From: Sarcocystis neurona
Taxonomy: Eukaryota > Apicomplexa > Conoidasida > Eucoccidiorida > Sarcocystidae
Direction: 5' to 3'
NCBI GenBank assembly: GCA_000727475.1
Contig: KL647313.1
Coordinates: 725,665-789,664 of the forward strand
DNA length: 64,000 nucleotides
This document shows, in pieces, positions 49,501 through 60,683 of the stretch (position 1 is the first letter of the stretch; each line of letters begins with the position of its first letter). The notes beneath the pieces are model-generated. The model ran no database searches and was not told the origin of the DNA. It saw nothing but the letters and a program-made list of their open reading frames with translations. The translations under genes and the position numbers were made by a program.

Positions 49501-51312
49501 TTGATTTGGGCTGACCTTGTCTCTGATTTTTTGTAGTTTCTCGATAACGACGTCGAGTTTCTTTATTTTCTCTTCTGTTGAAGCAGCATCGCTAAGGAGT
49601 TGTGCCGCCAGCTTCCCTTTCAGAAGATAAGAAAGGACCACCGCCATGTCTCTGTTGACTTTGCGATGGTGCGTCTTGAAACTGCGTAGCGCACACTCCA
49701 GCGGCACTCGTAGAAATGCGCGGTCGACGCTGTGCTGCTGTTGCTGCTGCTGCACTCCTCCCCCGCCCCCTGCTGCTGTTGCTGCTGCGTCACGCCCAGG
49801 CTGCGAAGAACCGGAAGAAGCCGCAGCAGCAGCAGCACGAGGGTCGTCAGCAGCACTCGGAGCACTGCTGCCCCCTGCTGGGCCGCCACCTTCTCTTCTT
49901 CCGCCCCTTCCACCACTTGCTCTCCGGTTGCCTCCTGCTGCGGTGCTTGTTGCTGTCGCATGTGCGGGGGGCTCGATCCCCTGCAGCAGCAACGCTGCTG
50001 CGCCTCCGCCGCTGCCCTGCCCCGCCGTCGCTACGCCGGCGAGACGGCTGCTGCCGTCGCGGCTGGTGCTGCGTCTGCGGGGCAGCACTCCCAGACGGGC
50101 CAGCTCTTCCTCTTGCTGCTGCGATGGGAAGGAGACTGACAGCCCGTAGGACGGTCCGGCTCCCCCTCCGCCCTGCAGCAGCAGCACTGCTGCTGCTGAT
50201 CCTCCTCCTGCTGCTGTGTGCTGCAGACCCCCCCCTGCTGCTGCTGCGGTTGGCGCGCCTGCTGCTCCTGCTGCTGCTGTGGGCCCGCCGGGGGGAAAGC
50301 CTGCTGCCGTTGCAGACGACGAAGACGCGAACGGGTTGTACGAAGGGGAAAGTGCGCGTCTGCTGCTGCGGTGGTGCAGATGTAACGACGTGGCGGGCGG
50401 CGGAGGCACCATTTCCGCTGCTGCTGCTGCTCCTCCTCCTCCTCCCGGGCCGCCGCTGCTGCTGCTGCTTCCTCTGAGGTAGTCTCTTGCGGCTGCTGTT
50501 GCTGCTGCCTGTGCGTGTAGACCTGCTGCTGCAGCAGCATACGCAGGAGGAGGCGGGGACGCAGAACCGAATGGCAACGCCAAAGGAGAGGCAGCAGACG
50601 CTGTGTTCGCGCTTGTTATATAGATAGGGGGGACGACGACGGGCAACATGTGCTGCTGCTGCTGCGGCGGTCCTACGTATCCTGCGGCTGTCCCTCCTCC
50701 TCCCGCTGCTGCGCCGGCGACGCCGCTTGGACTTCCTGCGACCCCTCCCGCTGCCGTTGCTGCTGCATGCGAAGAGTAGGGCAGCGCCTCCACTCCTGCT
50801 GCTGCTGGCTGCAGCAGCGCGGTGCGCGAGTACGGCTGCTGCTGGTACGTGAGCTGCTGCTGCGGGTATGTCCCTGTCTGCTGCTGGTAGGGCTGCAGCT
50901 GCGGCAGCTGCGGCGTTACCAGGTGGAGAGGCATCGGGGGCGGCGGCTGCTGCTGCTGCAGGTGCAGCTGCTGATGCTGCTGCTGCTGTTGTTGCTGCTG
51001 CGTCGGCGTGTGCCCGCGAGCCGCCGCAGCCGCGAACGGCGGCGGAGGCGGCTGCTGCTGCTCTCCTGCTGCTGCTCCTGCTGCTGTCGGTACCCCGGCA
51101 CCAGACGACAGCGGTGGGGCAGCACTGCGCGGCGTCGACGCAGCAAGCGAGGCAGCAGCAACAGCAGGCAGCTCTGTCACAGCAGGTGTTGCTGCAGGAG
51201 GTGGGGGGTGCGTTCCGTAGTAGTAAGCTTCCCGTTCTTCCTCTTCTCTTCCACTTGCATGCCCCGGTGCAGGTACACCCGACCCAGAGGCGTACGAAGA
51301 GGGAAACGCCAT
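40522..51312 (-). CDS. MAEA (GID9): MAEA/GID9-type subunit of the GID/CTLH E3 ubiquitin ligase, nine exons, 915 aa
   Basis: RING-like core subunit that pairs with RMND5/Gid2 in the CTLH ligase. Exons, in transcript order: 51312-49516, 48689-48588, 47468-47352, 45923-45801, 45114-45003, 43973-43903, 43053-42893, 42355-42253, 40683-40522. They total 2,748 nt, all GT-AG with consistent phases. Residues 1 to about 520 are Pro/Gln/Ala/Gly-rich. MAEA homology begins at [19 protein letters not shown], with helices to about 632. LisH: about 645-671 ([17 protein letters not shown]). CTLH: about 673-750 ([18 protein letters not shown], then [18 protein letters not shown]). CRA: about 751-825 ([19 protein letters not shown]). 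Gid-type RING: 829-915, with C829-P-A-C832, H847, C855 ([11 protein letters not shown]), C897-P and a YVT terminus. Human MAEA is about 400 aa, so the excess is the N-terminal region. The usual LPNG is SPDG here. Exon 2 could start at 48683 instead. No in-frame Met precedes the core closely, so the long N-terminus is needed. Confidence 0.93.
40700..41110. repeat. CAG-rich tract upstream of the last MAEA exon
   Basis: Interrupted AGC/GGC triplets on the plus strand. The segment at about 40959-41050 shows a tandem AGCAGCGGCAGTAAGAGC-type unit. In the transcript this is CTG-type sequence lying before the CCGCAG acceptor of exon 9. Confidence 0.8.
43056..43450. repeat. CAG-rich (plus) triplet tract before MAEA exon 7
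   Basis: Almost continuous AGC/ACA/GGC triplets on the plus strand, starting a few bases from the acceptor at 43054-43056. It is CTG-type in the transcript. Confidence 0.85.
44340..44545. repeat. CTG-type minisatellite in MAEA intron 5
   Basis: Tandem units of roughly 30 bp made of CTGCTGCTG, GCACGTGCTAC or CGTACGCGCTAC, then TCTGCTGCT. Two units around 44450-44510 are almost identical. Confidence 0.8.
46205..46345. repeat. 14-16 bp TA/ACACA tandem array in MAEA intron 3
   Basis: About eight copies of an ACACATATATATAT unit in direct tandem. Confidence 0.92.
46748..46950. repeat. 58-bp minisatellite in MAEA intron 3
   Basis: CGCTGTACAT recurs at 46748, 46806 and 46864 (exact 58-bp period). 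Each is followed by a TTTCTCTATAT-type block, CG(C/T)ATA, and AGGGG(G/A)AGAATCGA in the first two. A shortened fourth copy begins near 46899. Confidence 0.88.
47700..48540. repeat. CAG-rich domain in MAEA intron 2
   Basis: Dense AGC/ACA triplets on the plus strand fill most of intron 2 (47469-48587). No exon-like sequence is evident inside. Confidence 0.85.
48424..48515. repeat. 38-bp tandem repeat in MAEA intron 2
   Basis: ACCTGCAGCAGCAC or ACCTACAGCAGCAC recurs at 48424, 48462 and 48500, with ATAACAGATGCAGCAGCAC between. Copies 1 and 2 are nearly identical and copy 3 is partial. Confidence 0.9.
49200..49400. repeat. TA-rich short tandem sequence in MAEA intron 1
   Basis: Units of TATAGG(T/C)CACAT or TAGGCCACA separated by TATATA runs, repeated about five times. 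It lies 116-316 bp beyond the exon 1 donor (49516). Confidence 0.7.
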
Positions 51313-54300
51313 TCTCTCCGACCTCCTGCAGCAAACGCAGCAAACAAACAGCAGCGTAAATTTTCGTTCTTCTCGCTCTCCTTCGTTTCCTTTCTCTCGC
51401 TGTCCCCTACATGTGGGGAGCTGCCTACGAGCCTAGAAATACGTCTGCTTGTCTGTCTCTAAGTATCCGTCCGCAACTAGCCACGCATGCAGCTGGTGGC
51501 TTCATCTGCACGCCGCGTCGAGGGCGAAAACTTCAAGCCCAGCGGGCAGACATGCAGCTGCAACAGCAGCAGCAGTCCTCGATGATGAAGCAGGACCCCT
51601 CCAAGAAGAAGAAGCAGCAGCAAGGAAGACGGCAACAGCAGCAGCAACGGGAGAGGCTTGCAGCGGAGTGTAGCAGCTGCGGATTATAACAACAGCAACA
51701 GCTGGTGGCAGCAGCAGCAGCGGGAGCTGCTGGGAGCACCAGTCCGGGCGGAAAATGCTCGCGCAGCAGGAGCAGCGACGGCACGCATGCGTCCGAGCAG
51801 CAGCGCAGGAAGAGCGGCAGAAGCCGCTCTTCGCAGCAGCAGTGTCGGCAGGTGTTTGCAGCCGCAGTAGGTGCGGGAGTAAATGTGGCGCGTTGCGTAG
51901 ACACCTGCGTCAGCGGCAGCTGGACGGCAGACTGCGGCAGGAGAAACAGAGGAAGTTTACAGGAGCAGCAGCAGCAAAACATTCTCACGCATGCAGAAGT
52001 TCACGTGCTAATCCTGGAAGAAAAAACACGGGAAGCACTGGGACGCTGCAGCAGCACCGCCGCAATCTCGTCACCCACAGCACCAGCAGCTGCACCTCAC
52101 CTTCGCCTACGACCACCACCAGCAGCAGTCTGTCTCCGAACAGCAGCAGTAGCAGCAGCAGCATTCCCAGCAACAGCAGCACTCCCACCAGCAGCAGCAG
52201 TAACGTTCCCAGGGGTAGCATCACTCGCCCTCCCAACAGCAGCAGCAGCAGTAGCACTCCGAGCAGCAGCAGCAACAGAGGCTACATTGGCAGCAGCGTC
52301 CCCAGCAGCAGCAGCAACAGCATTTGTTCGGGCAGCAGCACCGCAGCAGCAGGAGCAAGAACAGCAACAGCACCAGCAGCAGCAATCCCAGCATCAACAG
52401 AGCACCAGCGACGGAGACCCGCGCTACCTGCAGCAGGAGCAGTCGTGTAGACACAGGGGCAGAGGCGAACGTAGGAGCACAGACAGCAGCAGCCGCGAGG
52501 CGGGACGTAAGCAGGTATATAACAGTAGCAGCAGCGCACGCGTGGACGAATACCTCTGGCGCGGCAAGAGCATCAGCGGGGAGCACAGAACCAGCAACAT
52601 TCGCAGAATACAGAGGGGCTTAGCGCCAGCTGGACCAAGTACTGCAGGAGCAGCAACAGCAGCAACTTCCTACGCATCTCTAGCAATGCCAACGTAAGTA
52701 ACCGTCGCCCCTATATCAGCCGGAGCCGGGGTACCAAGAAATGCAGCGCAGCAACAGCAGCACCAGCAGAGGTCGCAAAGGCGGATTAAGCAGCAGTAGC
52801 AGCAGGGACAGCAGCAAAATCGCATTGCCGAGAGGGACGTGCAGGTCGAAGGATCGTTCAGCGGCTAGCAGCCTCAACGACGGTGGCCGGCAGCAACCCA
52901 CTACGACAGCAGTGCCCAAGTTGCAGCGGTGGCAGAAGCGCAGCAGCAGCGGGCGCTACGCAGTAGTCCTAGCGCTAGCAACAGCAGCAACAGCCACAGC
53001 AGCATCAGCAGCAGCAGCGGGTGTAGCCGTAACGTTCGCAGCAGTGTAACACAGTGCAGGACACATGTGTGAAGAGGTGGACCTGGAGCAGCAGCAGCAC
53101 CTGCACCCCAGCAGTTCTGCAGCAGAGAAGCGGCTTGAAGAGGGCATGAGGCTTTGTGGAGAGATGTGACCAGGCTTTTCCTCACCTGGTGAAGAAGCGC
53201 GCATGCGCCTAAATCTGCTGCAGGGCGGCAGCAAAGACGCTCACTATCGGCAGCTGTCGCCACGCGGCTACAAAGGAGAGGGGAATCGTATGCAGAAACT
53301 GCCAGCCACGGGGCAGCAGCAGAAAAAAGGCATCATCTGCACGCGCGCTGCCCTGCTGGAACTCCTCGTGTCCGGCCGGTTAGGAGGCGGTGCTGCTATT
53401 GCTCTTCCGTCGTTGCTGCTGCGCTGCTGCTCGTTACTGCGGTGTCCGTACACCGAAGCGGAGAGAGACGAGGCTCCCTGCCTGGGTCCGTGGCACTTCC
53501 TGCTACAGTGAAAACAGGCGCAAATGTGGGTTTGCACAAAAATCTACAAAACTACCAAACCGCCGCTGCTTGGTCTGCGGAGAAGTATCGAACAGCCCTC
53601 ACACCGCTCGCTGACAGCCGCCAGCGGCTCGACAGCAATGCAGTTGCAGTGTACGTACACGGCAACCGAACAGAAAAGCACAAAAGTGTCAGAAATAAAA
53701 GAAAAAGCCAACTCTTCTGCTACTTCTCCGCTTCTGCAGGAGCTGTACTACTACTGCGCCGCGCCGCTGGGCTGCTGCTGTCCACATGCTGCGCGCGGCC
53801 CCTGCGCGGGCAGCTTCGCTTGCCTCTCTATGTGGCTGCTGCTGCTGCTGCGTGCCCCTGCTGCTGCTGCTGCTGGTACGGGTAGCCGTGTATCTTCAAT
53901 CTGGTGCTGATCTTGTTGCTACACGTGCGCTGCAGCACCTGCGGCTCATTTTTGCTGTCCGCTGCCGCGTGTTGCTGGTGCTGCTCTGTTAACCTCCCTA
54001 GCCCCAACGGCTGTAGCCACTGCTGCTGCTTCCTGCAGCGGGTGCAGATATTCTCGCTTCTTCTTGTATTGACTACCGCTGCGTTGAAGGTCCTCCTGCC
54101 GCGCCAGCTGCAGCAGCTCTTGCAAGTACTGCCGTCAAGTGTGTGCTACTACTGCTGGACTTTGTGTGGCTTGTGAAGAAGCCGGTGGTGCTGCTGAATG
54201 TGCTGCGGCCGCTATTGCTGCCGCTGCCAGGACTTCCCTTCTGTTGCCACAGCCTCTATTCTTGTCTTTAAATCTGATATGCGCCAGTGGTGCCGCGGCA

Positions 54301-55156
54301 GTGATGTCGCTGCTCCCGCAGACGCTTCTCCTACTACCCTCTCAACGACCTCTGTAGTGCTGGGCCAGCGTCACTCATTCGTGGAACAATCGGTGCGCCT
54401 CCGGCGCGGTAAGACAACGATCAGCGGCGCTGCTGCCGGCCAGCTGCTGCTGGGATCTGCCAGAAAGGCAGTACTCATACGAGTGCTGGTGCTCCAGTAA
54501 CTCGTCTTGCTACTGCTGCAGCTGCTCTTGCTGCTGCTGCTGCTGCTCCTGGTGTGAACTTCCCGCCTGCTGTCGGGTCCACCTGCGGCTGCTGCTGCTG
54601 CTGGAGGTGCTGCTACTGGTGCTGGCGGGGCTGCTCGTGGTTTTTGCGCTGGTGCTGCGCACGTGGGTTTTACCGCTACCGCTGTCGCAGCTGCTACTGC
54701 CCCGTCACATCTGCTGAGGCCCAGCGCCGCACCGACTGAAACTTTCGCTGCCCAGACGTCATCTGCAGAAGGAGCGTAGAAGCAGAGTAAGCAGCAGCAG
54801 CAGCAACTGTCTCAGTAGCAGGCAGGCACTCCGAGCCAGGAGCACCCACAACGCAGCTACGAGTGGCGCAGCAGCAGTGGCACAGCAAAAGCAAGAGCGG
54901 CACCAGCAGGGGCAAGGGTAGGAGCGGCAGCAGCCGGGGCAAGGGCCTACCCTGAGCGGCAGCAGGAGGGGCAAGGGTAGGAGCGGCAGCAGCAACGGCA
55001 GGAGCACTAGCAGCGCACAGCCAAGCATTATTGAACGCAACACTCTGGAAGATTACGTGCTGTAGAGTAGATGCAGTAGCAGGTGAGCGTGATCAAGTTC
55101 AACACAGATCTCTGCTGCCTGGTTCAGAGTCACTGTCCTGACGCCGCAGTGCCAAT

Positions 55157-55342
55157 AACAAATAGAGGAGCACAAGCCGCTGCTGCAGCAGCAGTCCTAC
55201 TCACGGACGAAAGCGGCAACTACCCAGCGGCATAGACATGCAGCTACGCAACAAATAGAGGAGCACAAGCCGCTGCTGCAGCAGCAGTCCTACTCACGGA
55301 CGAAAGCGGCAACTACACAGCGGCATAGACATGCAGCTACGC
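55157..55342. repeat. 93-bp tandem duplication
   Basis: Two consecutive copies, 55157-55249 and 55250-55342, differ at about one base (TACCCAGCGG against TACACAGCGG). Each contains a central (CTGCTG)(CAGCAGCAG) palindromic core. The period is a multiple of three. Confidence 0.95.
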
Positions 55343-57998
55343 AGCGGGTGTTTGTGCGGAGCCCATCTCAGCAGCCCCGTCTCTCCAGGTGCACCTCCGT
55401 GAAACATCCCCCAACAGTGACAGCAACTGCAGTGGCAGGGGCACTCCGACGACAAGTCGCAGTAGCAGTGTAGCATATGCGGCCATACCACGTGCAATAT
55501 CAGCAGGAGGGAGAGCAGGGACAGAAAAGCATCAGAAGCGCTACGAGGTGCAGCTGCAACACTATGAGAAGCAACTGCAGCAGGAATATAGTAAAAGCAA
55601 CTACAGGACCAATCAGGTGCAGCGGCAGGTGAAGCAGCTGCAGTGCAATGAAAGAAGCAGCTGCGGGGCAACGATAGAAGCAACTGCAGTCGCAGATGGA
55701 CTGCTCCAGCCCTCTTTTCACTGCGCCTGCTGCTGTTCCTACTTCTTCGCCTGCTACTGCTGTTGCTGCTCTTGCTCTGCGCGCTAACACGTGGTGTTGC
55801 TCTGTTCTCTCTACATCTTCATCCACTGCTGCACTGCTCTGCTGCCCATCGAGCTGCCACCGACACTGCCGGTGCTGTTCCTGATGCTCGCGCTGCTGCT
55901 CGTTTTCTCCGTCTCGCACATCCATCCTGCGACAAGTGGTGCAGCGTTAATTTTGCAGCTGCAGTCTGTGCTGCCGCTCACGTGTGCTGCTACTCTTGCC
56001 TGGCAGCTGTTGTCCGTGCTGCAGCTGCTCTTCCTCCGTAGCGCCTGTTGCTCACACTGCCGCTCATGCTGCAGTTACCGCCAGTGCTCACAAAGTGCAG
56101 TTGCAGTTGCGTGGCGCTGCTGCTGCAGCTGCTTGGCGTCTCCCCTGCTGCAGGACCATTCCCTCTTTACTGGAACGATGGTGGTGTTGCTGCGAATCTG
56201 CTTCTTCTGGTCGAGACAGCAGCGTTACTACCTTCTGCGCTGCTGCCGCTTTTGTCACGAGACCGTAGCAGCAGCAAGGCTGCTGGATAACCATGCGCTG
56301 CTGCTGCTGCTGTTACGATTTTGCTGCCTCACTTGACTGTATGAGCTGGAGCAACTCTGTCTCTGCTTCCGTCTTACGTAGCTGCTGCCGACGCTCGTAT
56401 GGCTGCTGCTACTTACCGTCTGCAATTGCTGCCAGGGCTGTAGGGGTTCGAGTGTCTACTGCGGGATTTCTCGCTGCTGCTGCTGAAGCTGCAGCTGTAG
56501 TCATTCGGGCTGCTGCTATAGTCCTCTCGCTGCTGGTGTAGTTGCCAACACTCCCACACGTGGTGCTGCTGCTGCTGTCGCTGCCGCTCTCATCCGTGTT
56601 GCTGTGGCTGCTTCTGCTGCAGTCGGTGCCGCTGCCGCTGCCGCTGCTGCAGCTCCTCTCCCAGCTACACCCACTGCTGTTGCTGGGTACTGCATTCTTG
56701 CCGCTGCTAGTGCTGCTCTCCTCCTGCCGGTGCTGCTGTCTCGCTACTGCTGCTGCAGCTGTCGCTGCTCCTGCTACTCTCTTTCAGTGACTACCCCCCA
56801 GCTTTTACGAGTTGGGCGCGAGGGGCGAGCTGTGAGCAATCACTTTCCTGCGCTGCAGCACGAGGAACCAACATGTTGTTCTACGAACCTTGTGTTTGCA
56901 AATGCCGTTCCTGCTGCTGCCAGTAACGGTTCCTTCGTACGTAAATCCCCTTCAGACATGACCACGGCAACACATCCCTCCGTGCTGCAAAAACAGTAGC
57001 AGGACTTCTCACGCCGGCACCAGCAGCAGCAGTGCAACAAGCGACCGCAGCAGTAGTGCAAGCAGCAGCACAGCACCAGAAGCAGCACCTTAGACTTGCT
57101 GTCATCCGTCTTGGCGAGAAACCGGTGCGGCACCGGCAGCACGTCTTCGCCTGCACGACGCGTCACTGTCGTTGCCGCTGCAGCTAGGAGGAGACAGCGT
57201 CGCTTGTAGCTGCAGCAACAGCAGCAGCGAGAGCAATATGAGCAGCAGCAACACCAGCAGGAGCAGCGACAACAGCAGCAGCGACAACAGCAGCAGCAGC
57301 ACCGGCAACAGCAACAGAAGCAGCGGCAACAGCAACAGGAGTAGCAGCGACAGCAGCAGCGACGTAAGTAGGAGCAGCAGCAGTAGCACCAGGACCAGCT
57401 TCTGGCTGGAGACTGCTTTGCTGCTGCTTTGCTGTCGTTAGTGTTGCTAAATCTGCTGCTGCTACTGCTGCTGCTTTGGTGTCGCTGCTGTTGCTGCTTT
57501 GCTGCTTCTGTTGTTGCTGCGGCCACGCAGAGCAGGGCGCAGTACGAGCAGCAGCCCAGAGCAGTGCCGGAACAACGCACCAGCAGAGAAACTCCAATCG
57601 CCGCAGCGGCAACTGCACGCCATCCTGCAGCAGAAGCAGCAGCAACAAGCAAGAGCTGCAGTCGCTGCAGCTGCCCCGCAGCCACACACACACCACGCAA
57701 GCAGGGGCAGTACCCACTTTTTCTCCCGCAGCGACACAGCAGCAAGCGGCAGCTGCAGGAGATGAAAAGCCCGGCAGTACAGCAGCAGTAGCTGCGACAG
57801 CTCGGCAGCGCAGCCTTAGCAGGAACCTTCGATAGAAACGGTTGCAACAGCGGTACGAGGAGTAGCTCCCTTAATCCTAGCAGGAGCGTGTATGCAGTGT
57901 GCTCCGAGGAGATAAGCTGCAACAGCAAAGACCGCGAGGGCCAAGGATGCGAGAGTCATAACTGCGAAAACTCTCTACGAGGAAGATGTGCGAGCGTG

Positions 57999-58118
57999 GC
58001 AGGTGGCAGAGTAGCTGCTGCAAGCGTAGCAGGTGGTACAGCAGCAGCTGCAAGCGTAGCAGGTGGCGGAGTAGCAGCTGCAAGCGCAGCACCTGGCCGA
58101 GTAGCGGCTGCAAGCGTG
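57999..58118. repeat. 30-bp minisatellite, four copies
   Basis: Exact 30-bp period, with units starting at 57999, 58029, 58059 and 58089. Each contains GCAGGTGG (GCACCTGG in the last) and a (G/C)TGCAAGCGTAGCA-type end. In one plus frame it reads a ten-residue Ala/Val/Gly repeat, VAGGxVAAAS. Confidence 0.93.
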
Positions 58119-58292
58119 GCAGCTGCAGTAACGCCGGGAACACACCAGCGCAGCAGAAAACGTCCAGCTGCAAGTATCGCCAGCAGGGGGGCGGGGCGCC
58201 TAGGAAGAAGAAAAAAAAGACTGAACTCCTGTGCGCGCAGGGGGCCCGTGGTAACGGCGCTACGTGTGTTGCATCGTGTGACCACCCTCTAC

Positions 58293-58380
58293 CTTCTTTC
58301 TCCTCCTCTGCTGCTGCTGCAAGCGACAGTCTTCGAATGGCCTCTTCTGTGTCACCCACGACCTTTTTATGTCCCCTCAC
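58293..58380 (-). other. Candidate coding exon (minus strand)
   Basis: The minus strand reads from a TACAGTAG acceptor through GHKKVVGDTEEAIRRLSLAA and an EEEKE stretch, then meets a GAAG/GTAGAG donor. Length 88 nt (29 codons plus one base). The composition is that of an amphipathic helix rather than repeat. I could not find phase-compatible neighbours; a small upstream patch at about 58586-58550 reads RHLTDFILG before GTAGCA but does not join in frame. Confidence 0.25.
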
Positions 58381-58784
58381 CTACTGTAAAAGGGAGGAAA
58401 AGTGTCTCCGGCAGCAGCAGCGGGCGCTGCGGGCGCGCGGGCGGGTGGGCAAGCGTGCGCGGTGGTCGGTGTTCTACCGCGCAGATTCTTCTTGAGGGCC
58501 CCTCCTCTCCCCTGCTGCTCCTCCGGCGTCCGCTGTTGCTGCTACCCAAGATGAAGTCCGTCAGGTGCCGCTGTTGCAAGCGACGCGAGTTTGGCTGCCA
58601 GTGGTGCAGCTCTGCATTGCTGGTGTGACTGCTGCTGCTCCTGCTCGTGCGTAGATCCTGCTGCTGCTGCTGCTACTGCCGGTGTTGCTGCTGGTGCTGC
58701 TGCTGCTGCTGCGCGTTTGGGCTGCCGCTGCTTCGCTGCTGTTGCTGTTAGACGTCGACTTCTCTCTCACCGCGCGCAGTGCAG

Positions 58785-58865
58785 CGGGCCTCTGACGACA
58801 GCTGGCTGCTGGATCTGCTGCGCTTTTTTCTGAACAACGTCGCGTTTTGGTTGGCGTGGCGCATG
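58785..58865 (+). other. Candidate coding exon (plus strand), hydrophobic helix
   Basis: After a pyrimidine-rich stretch and TGCAG, 27 codons read ASDDSWLLDLLRFFLNNVAF and continue WLAWRM to ATG/GTGCGT; the frame also runs on as VRRLLRREKPHHE. This would be a membrane helix with a basic flank. The opposite strand also has good splice signals here (CCGCCGCAG acceptor near 58887, GCGCG/GTGAGA donor near 58777), so the strand is unresolved. Confidence 0.2.
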
Positions 58866-59617
58866 GTGCGTCGCCTCCTGCGGCGGGAGAAGCCACACCA
58901 CGAGGCAGCAGCAGTTGTTCTTCTGCTGTTTTGCATCAGTTTCTTTTCTCCGCATTCTGTCGCAGCAGCAGAGGACCTGCGGCCGCTCTGCTGCTGCTGC
59001 CGCAGAATGCAGTAAAAAGAACCACCAGAGGCCGAGGAGAAGAAAGAAGAGGACACCCGCGTTCGTACGTGCTGCCGCTGCGTCCTCCTTTCCTAAGGAG
59101 ACGGGAAGGACAGCTGCAGAGGCAAGAGCCGCAGCGGTAGCGCCTCTCTTTCTTTTTCTTCTCCCCCTCCGCCGCAACAGCAGCAAGCAGCAGCTGCTGC
59201 TGGAGCTGCGCGTGCGCAGCCGCAGGGCGACGTCTTGGCAAGAGAACTTGAAGACTCCGTGCTGGCAAACAGCAGCCGCTGGAGCAGCAGCAGCAACAGC
59301 AGCAGGAAGAAGAGAACAGCTGCCGCTGCAACCGCAGCAACAGCAGCAAGAAGAGGAAGAGCTGCTGGTGGTGCACAGCGGCAGCCGCAGCGGCGAAGAG
59401 AAGGGCCATTCCCCGCCACCCCCTCCCCCCCCTGCGCCTTCCTCGCTGCGCGCGAGGGAGAATCTGCGGCAGTTCCTTAGCAGGAGAACAGAAGAAGAAC
59501 GTTTCGTTCGAGCGGCTGGCTGCTGCCACAGCGCCTGCTACAAGCGCAGCAACAATACAGCAGCAGCAGCAGATACGAATAAATGCAGGCTGCAGCAGAT
59601 TGCTGCAGATGCCGCAG

Positions 59618-59797
59618 TCCGGCGGGGACACAGTCACCCATTTGCTCGTCTTCCACCCACCTGCCGGTCACTTTTTAAAGACTTGGGCACAACTTTCCAC
59701 AGAAATACAACGACGCAGACTTGGCCGGGAAGAATGCCGGTTACGCATGCCCACACGCGCAGAAGTCGTCATCTGTGCCCCGATGCCTGCCTCTGCA
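59618..59797 (+). other. Candidate coding exon (plus strand), 60 codons
   Basis: Between CCGCAG and CTGCA/GTATCA lie exactly 60 in-phase codons without repeat character. They include THLLVFHPPAGHFLKTWAQL and LRMPTRAEVVICAPMPASA. No family recognised. Together with 58785-58865 and possibly a frame after the GGGCAG at 60969-60974 (DFMCGYLWWVTSTLLRSW), it could belong to one plus-strand gene, but I could not connect them by phase. Confidence 0.27.
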
Positions 59798-60683
59798 GTA
59801 TCACTCCACACACCACCTCAGCAAATGTGTAGATACACATATTAGTGAATAAATAGAAGTCAATACCTACATATTTATACGTACGTATATGTATACTCAC
59901 ACATACCTGTACAATACACGCACATACGCATATGTGTACACGCGCATGTCCTGCTAACACATACACACACACACACATAGACGTCCACAGGCTTGTTCCT
60001 ATAGTGAATACACATGATATCTATGAATCTGTAGACACAGACGACGCATGTATATCTCCTACATACACGTATGTATAGATATACCTACCTACATACGTAC
60101 ACACACACACACACAATGCAAGCACATATGTTATCTCCCTATGTACACGTACCCATAGATGTATAATATGCAGGCACGTATATACATATATGCACATATA
60201 CATATATATGGATGTATACACGCCTATATATGCATATGTATAATAAATACACATATGCGAATATATACAACCACGCCTATATATGGATATGTAAATATAC
60301 GTCTATGTACGTGTACACGCTTATACACATACATACGTCCAGTATAAACGCGTCTCTCTCTATATACACACACAGACACATGCACATATATATAATATAC
60401 ACACATGGGGGCGTACGTGGCGAGAGTATGCGAATGGGCTTTTAACAGACGTGTCTATAAATGTCGAGCGGTGTGCGTCGTATGAATCGAAGGTTTTTTT
60501 CTTCTCCGAGTAGAAGTCACCCGCAGCAAAACGACCGCATGCGCGTTGGACGGACCCGCGATGGTCACCTGCGCACTACGCGCATGCAGTTCGCGTCACC
60601 GCCTCTCAGTGAGCCGCCCCGCGCAGAGGAGGACCGCACAGATTTTCCCCCCATAAATCCGATTTACTCACCAGCGTTTCCGG

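Larger units (their letters stand above)
51313..58290. other. Degenerate CAG/CTG region without a recognised gene
   Basis: The plus strand is CAG-rich at about 51540-53040, CTG-rich at about 53340-56800, then CAG-rich again around 57190-57400 and 57780-58120, with many diverged triplets between. Long frames exist on both strands but consist of Ser, Cys, Leu, Gln or Ala runs. A few patches look protein-like (plus 53061-53162 reading MCEEVDLEQQQ; plus 53520-53680 with WSAEKYRTALTPL), yet no splice-consistent model or family emerges. Either this is gene-free, or it holds introns of a gene whose exons I cannot identify. Confidence 0.4.

Noticed and set aside
55500..55690. Gln/Tyr-rich coiled-coil-like plus frame
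   Set aside because: It is degenerate CAG sequence, with recurrent AAGCAACTGCAG motifs, not an independent domain.
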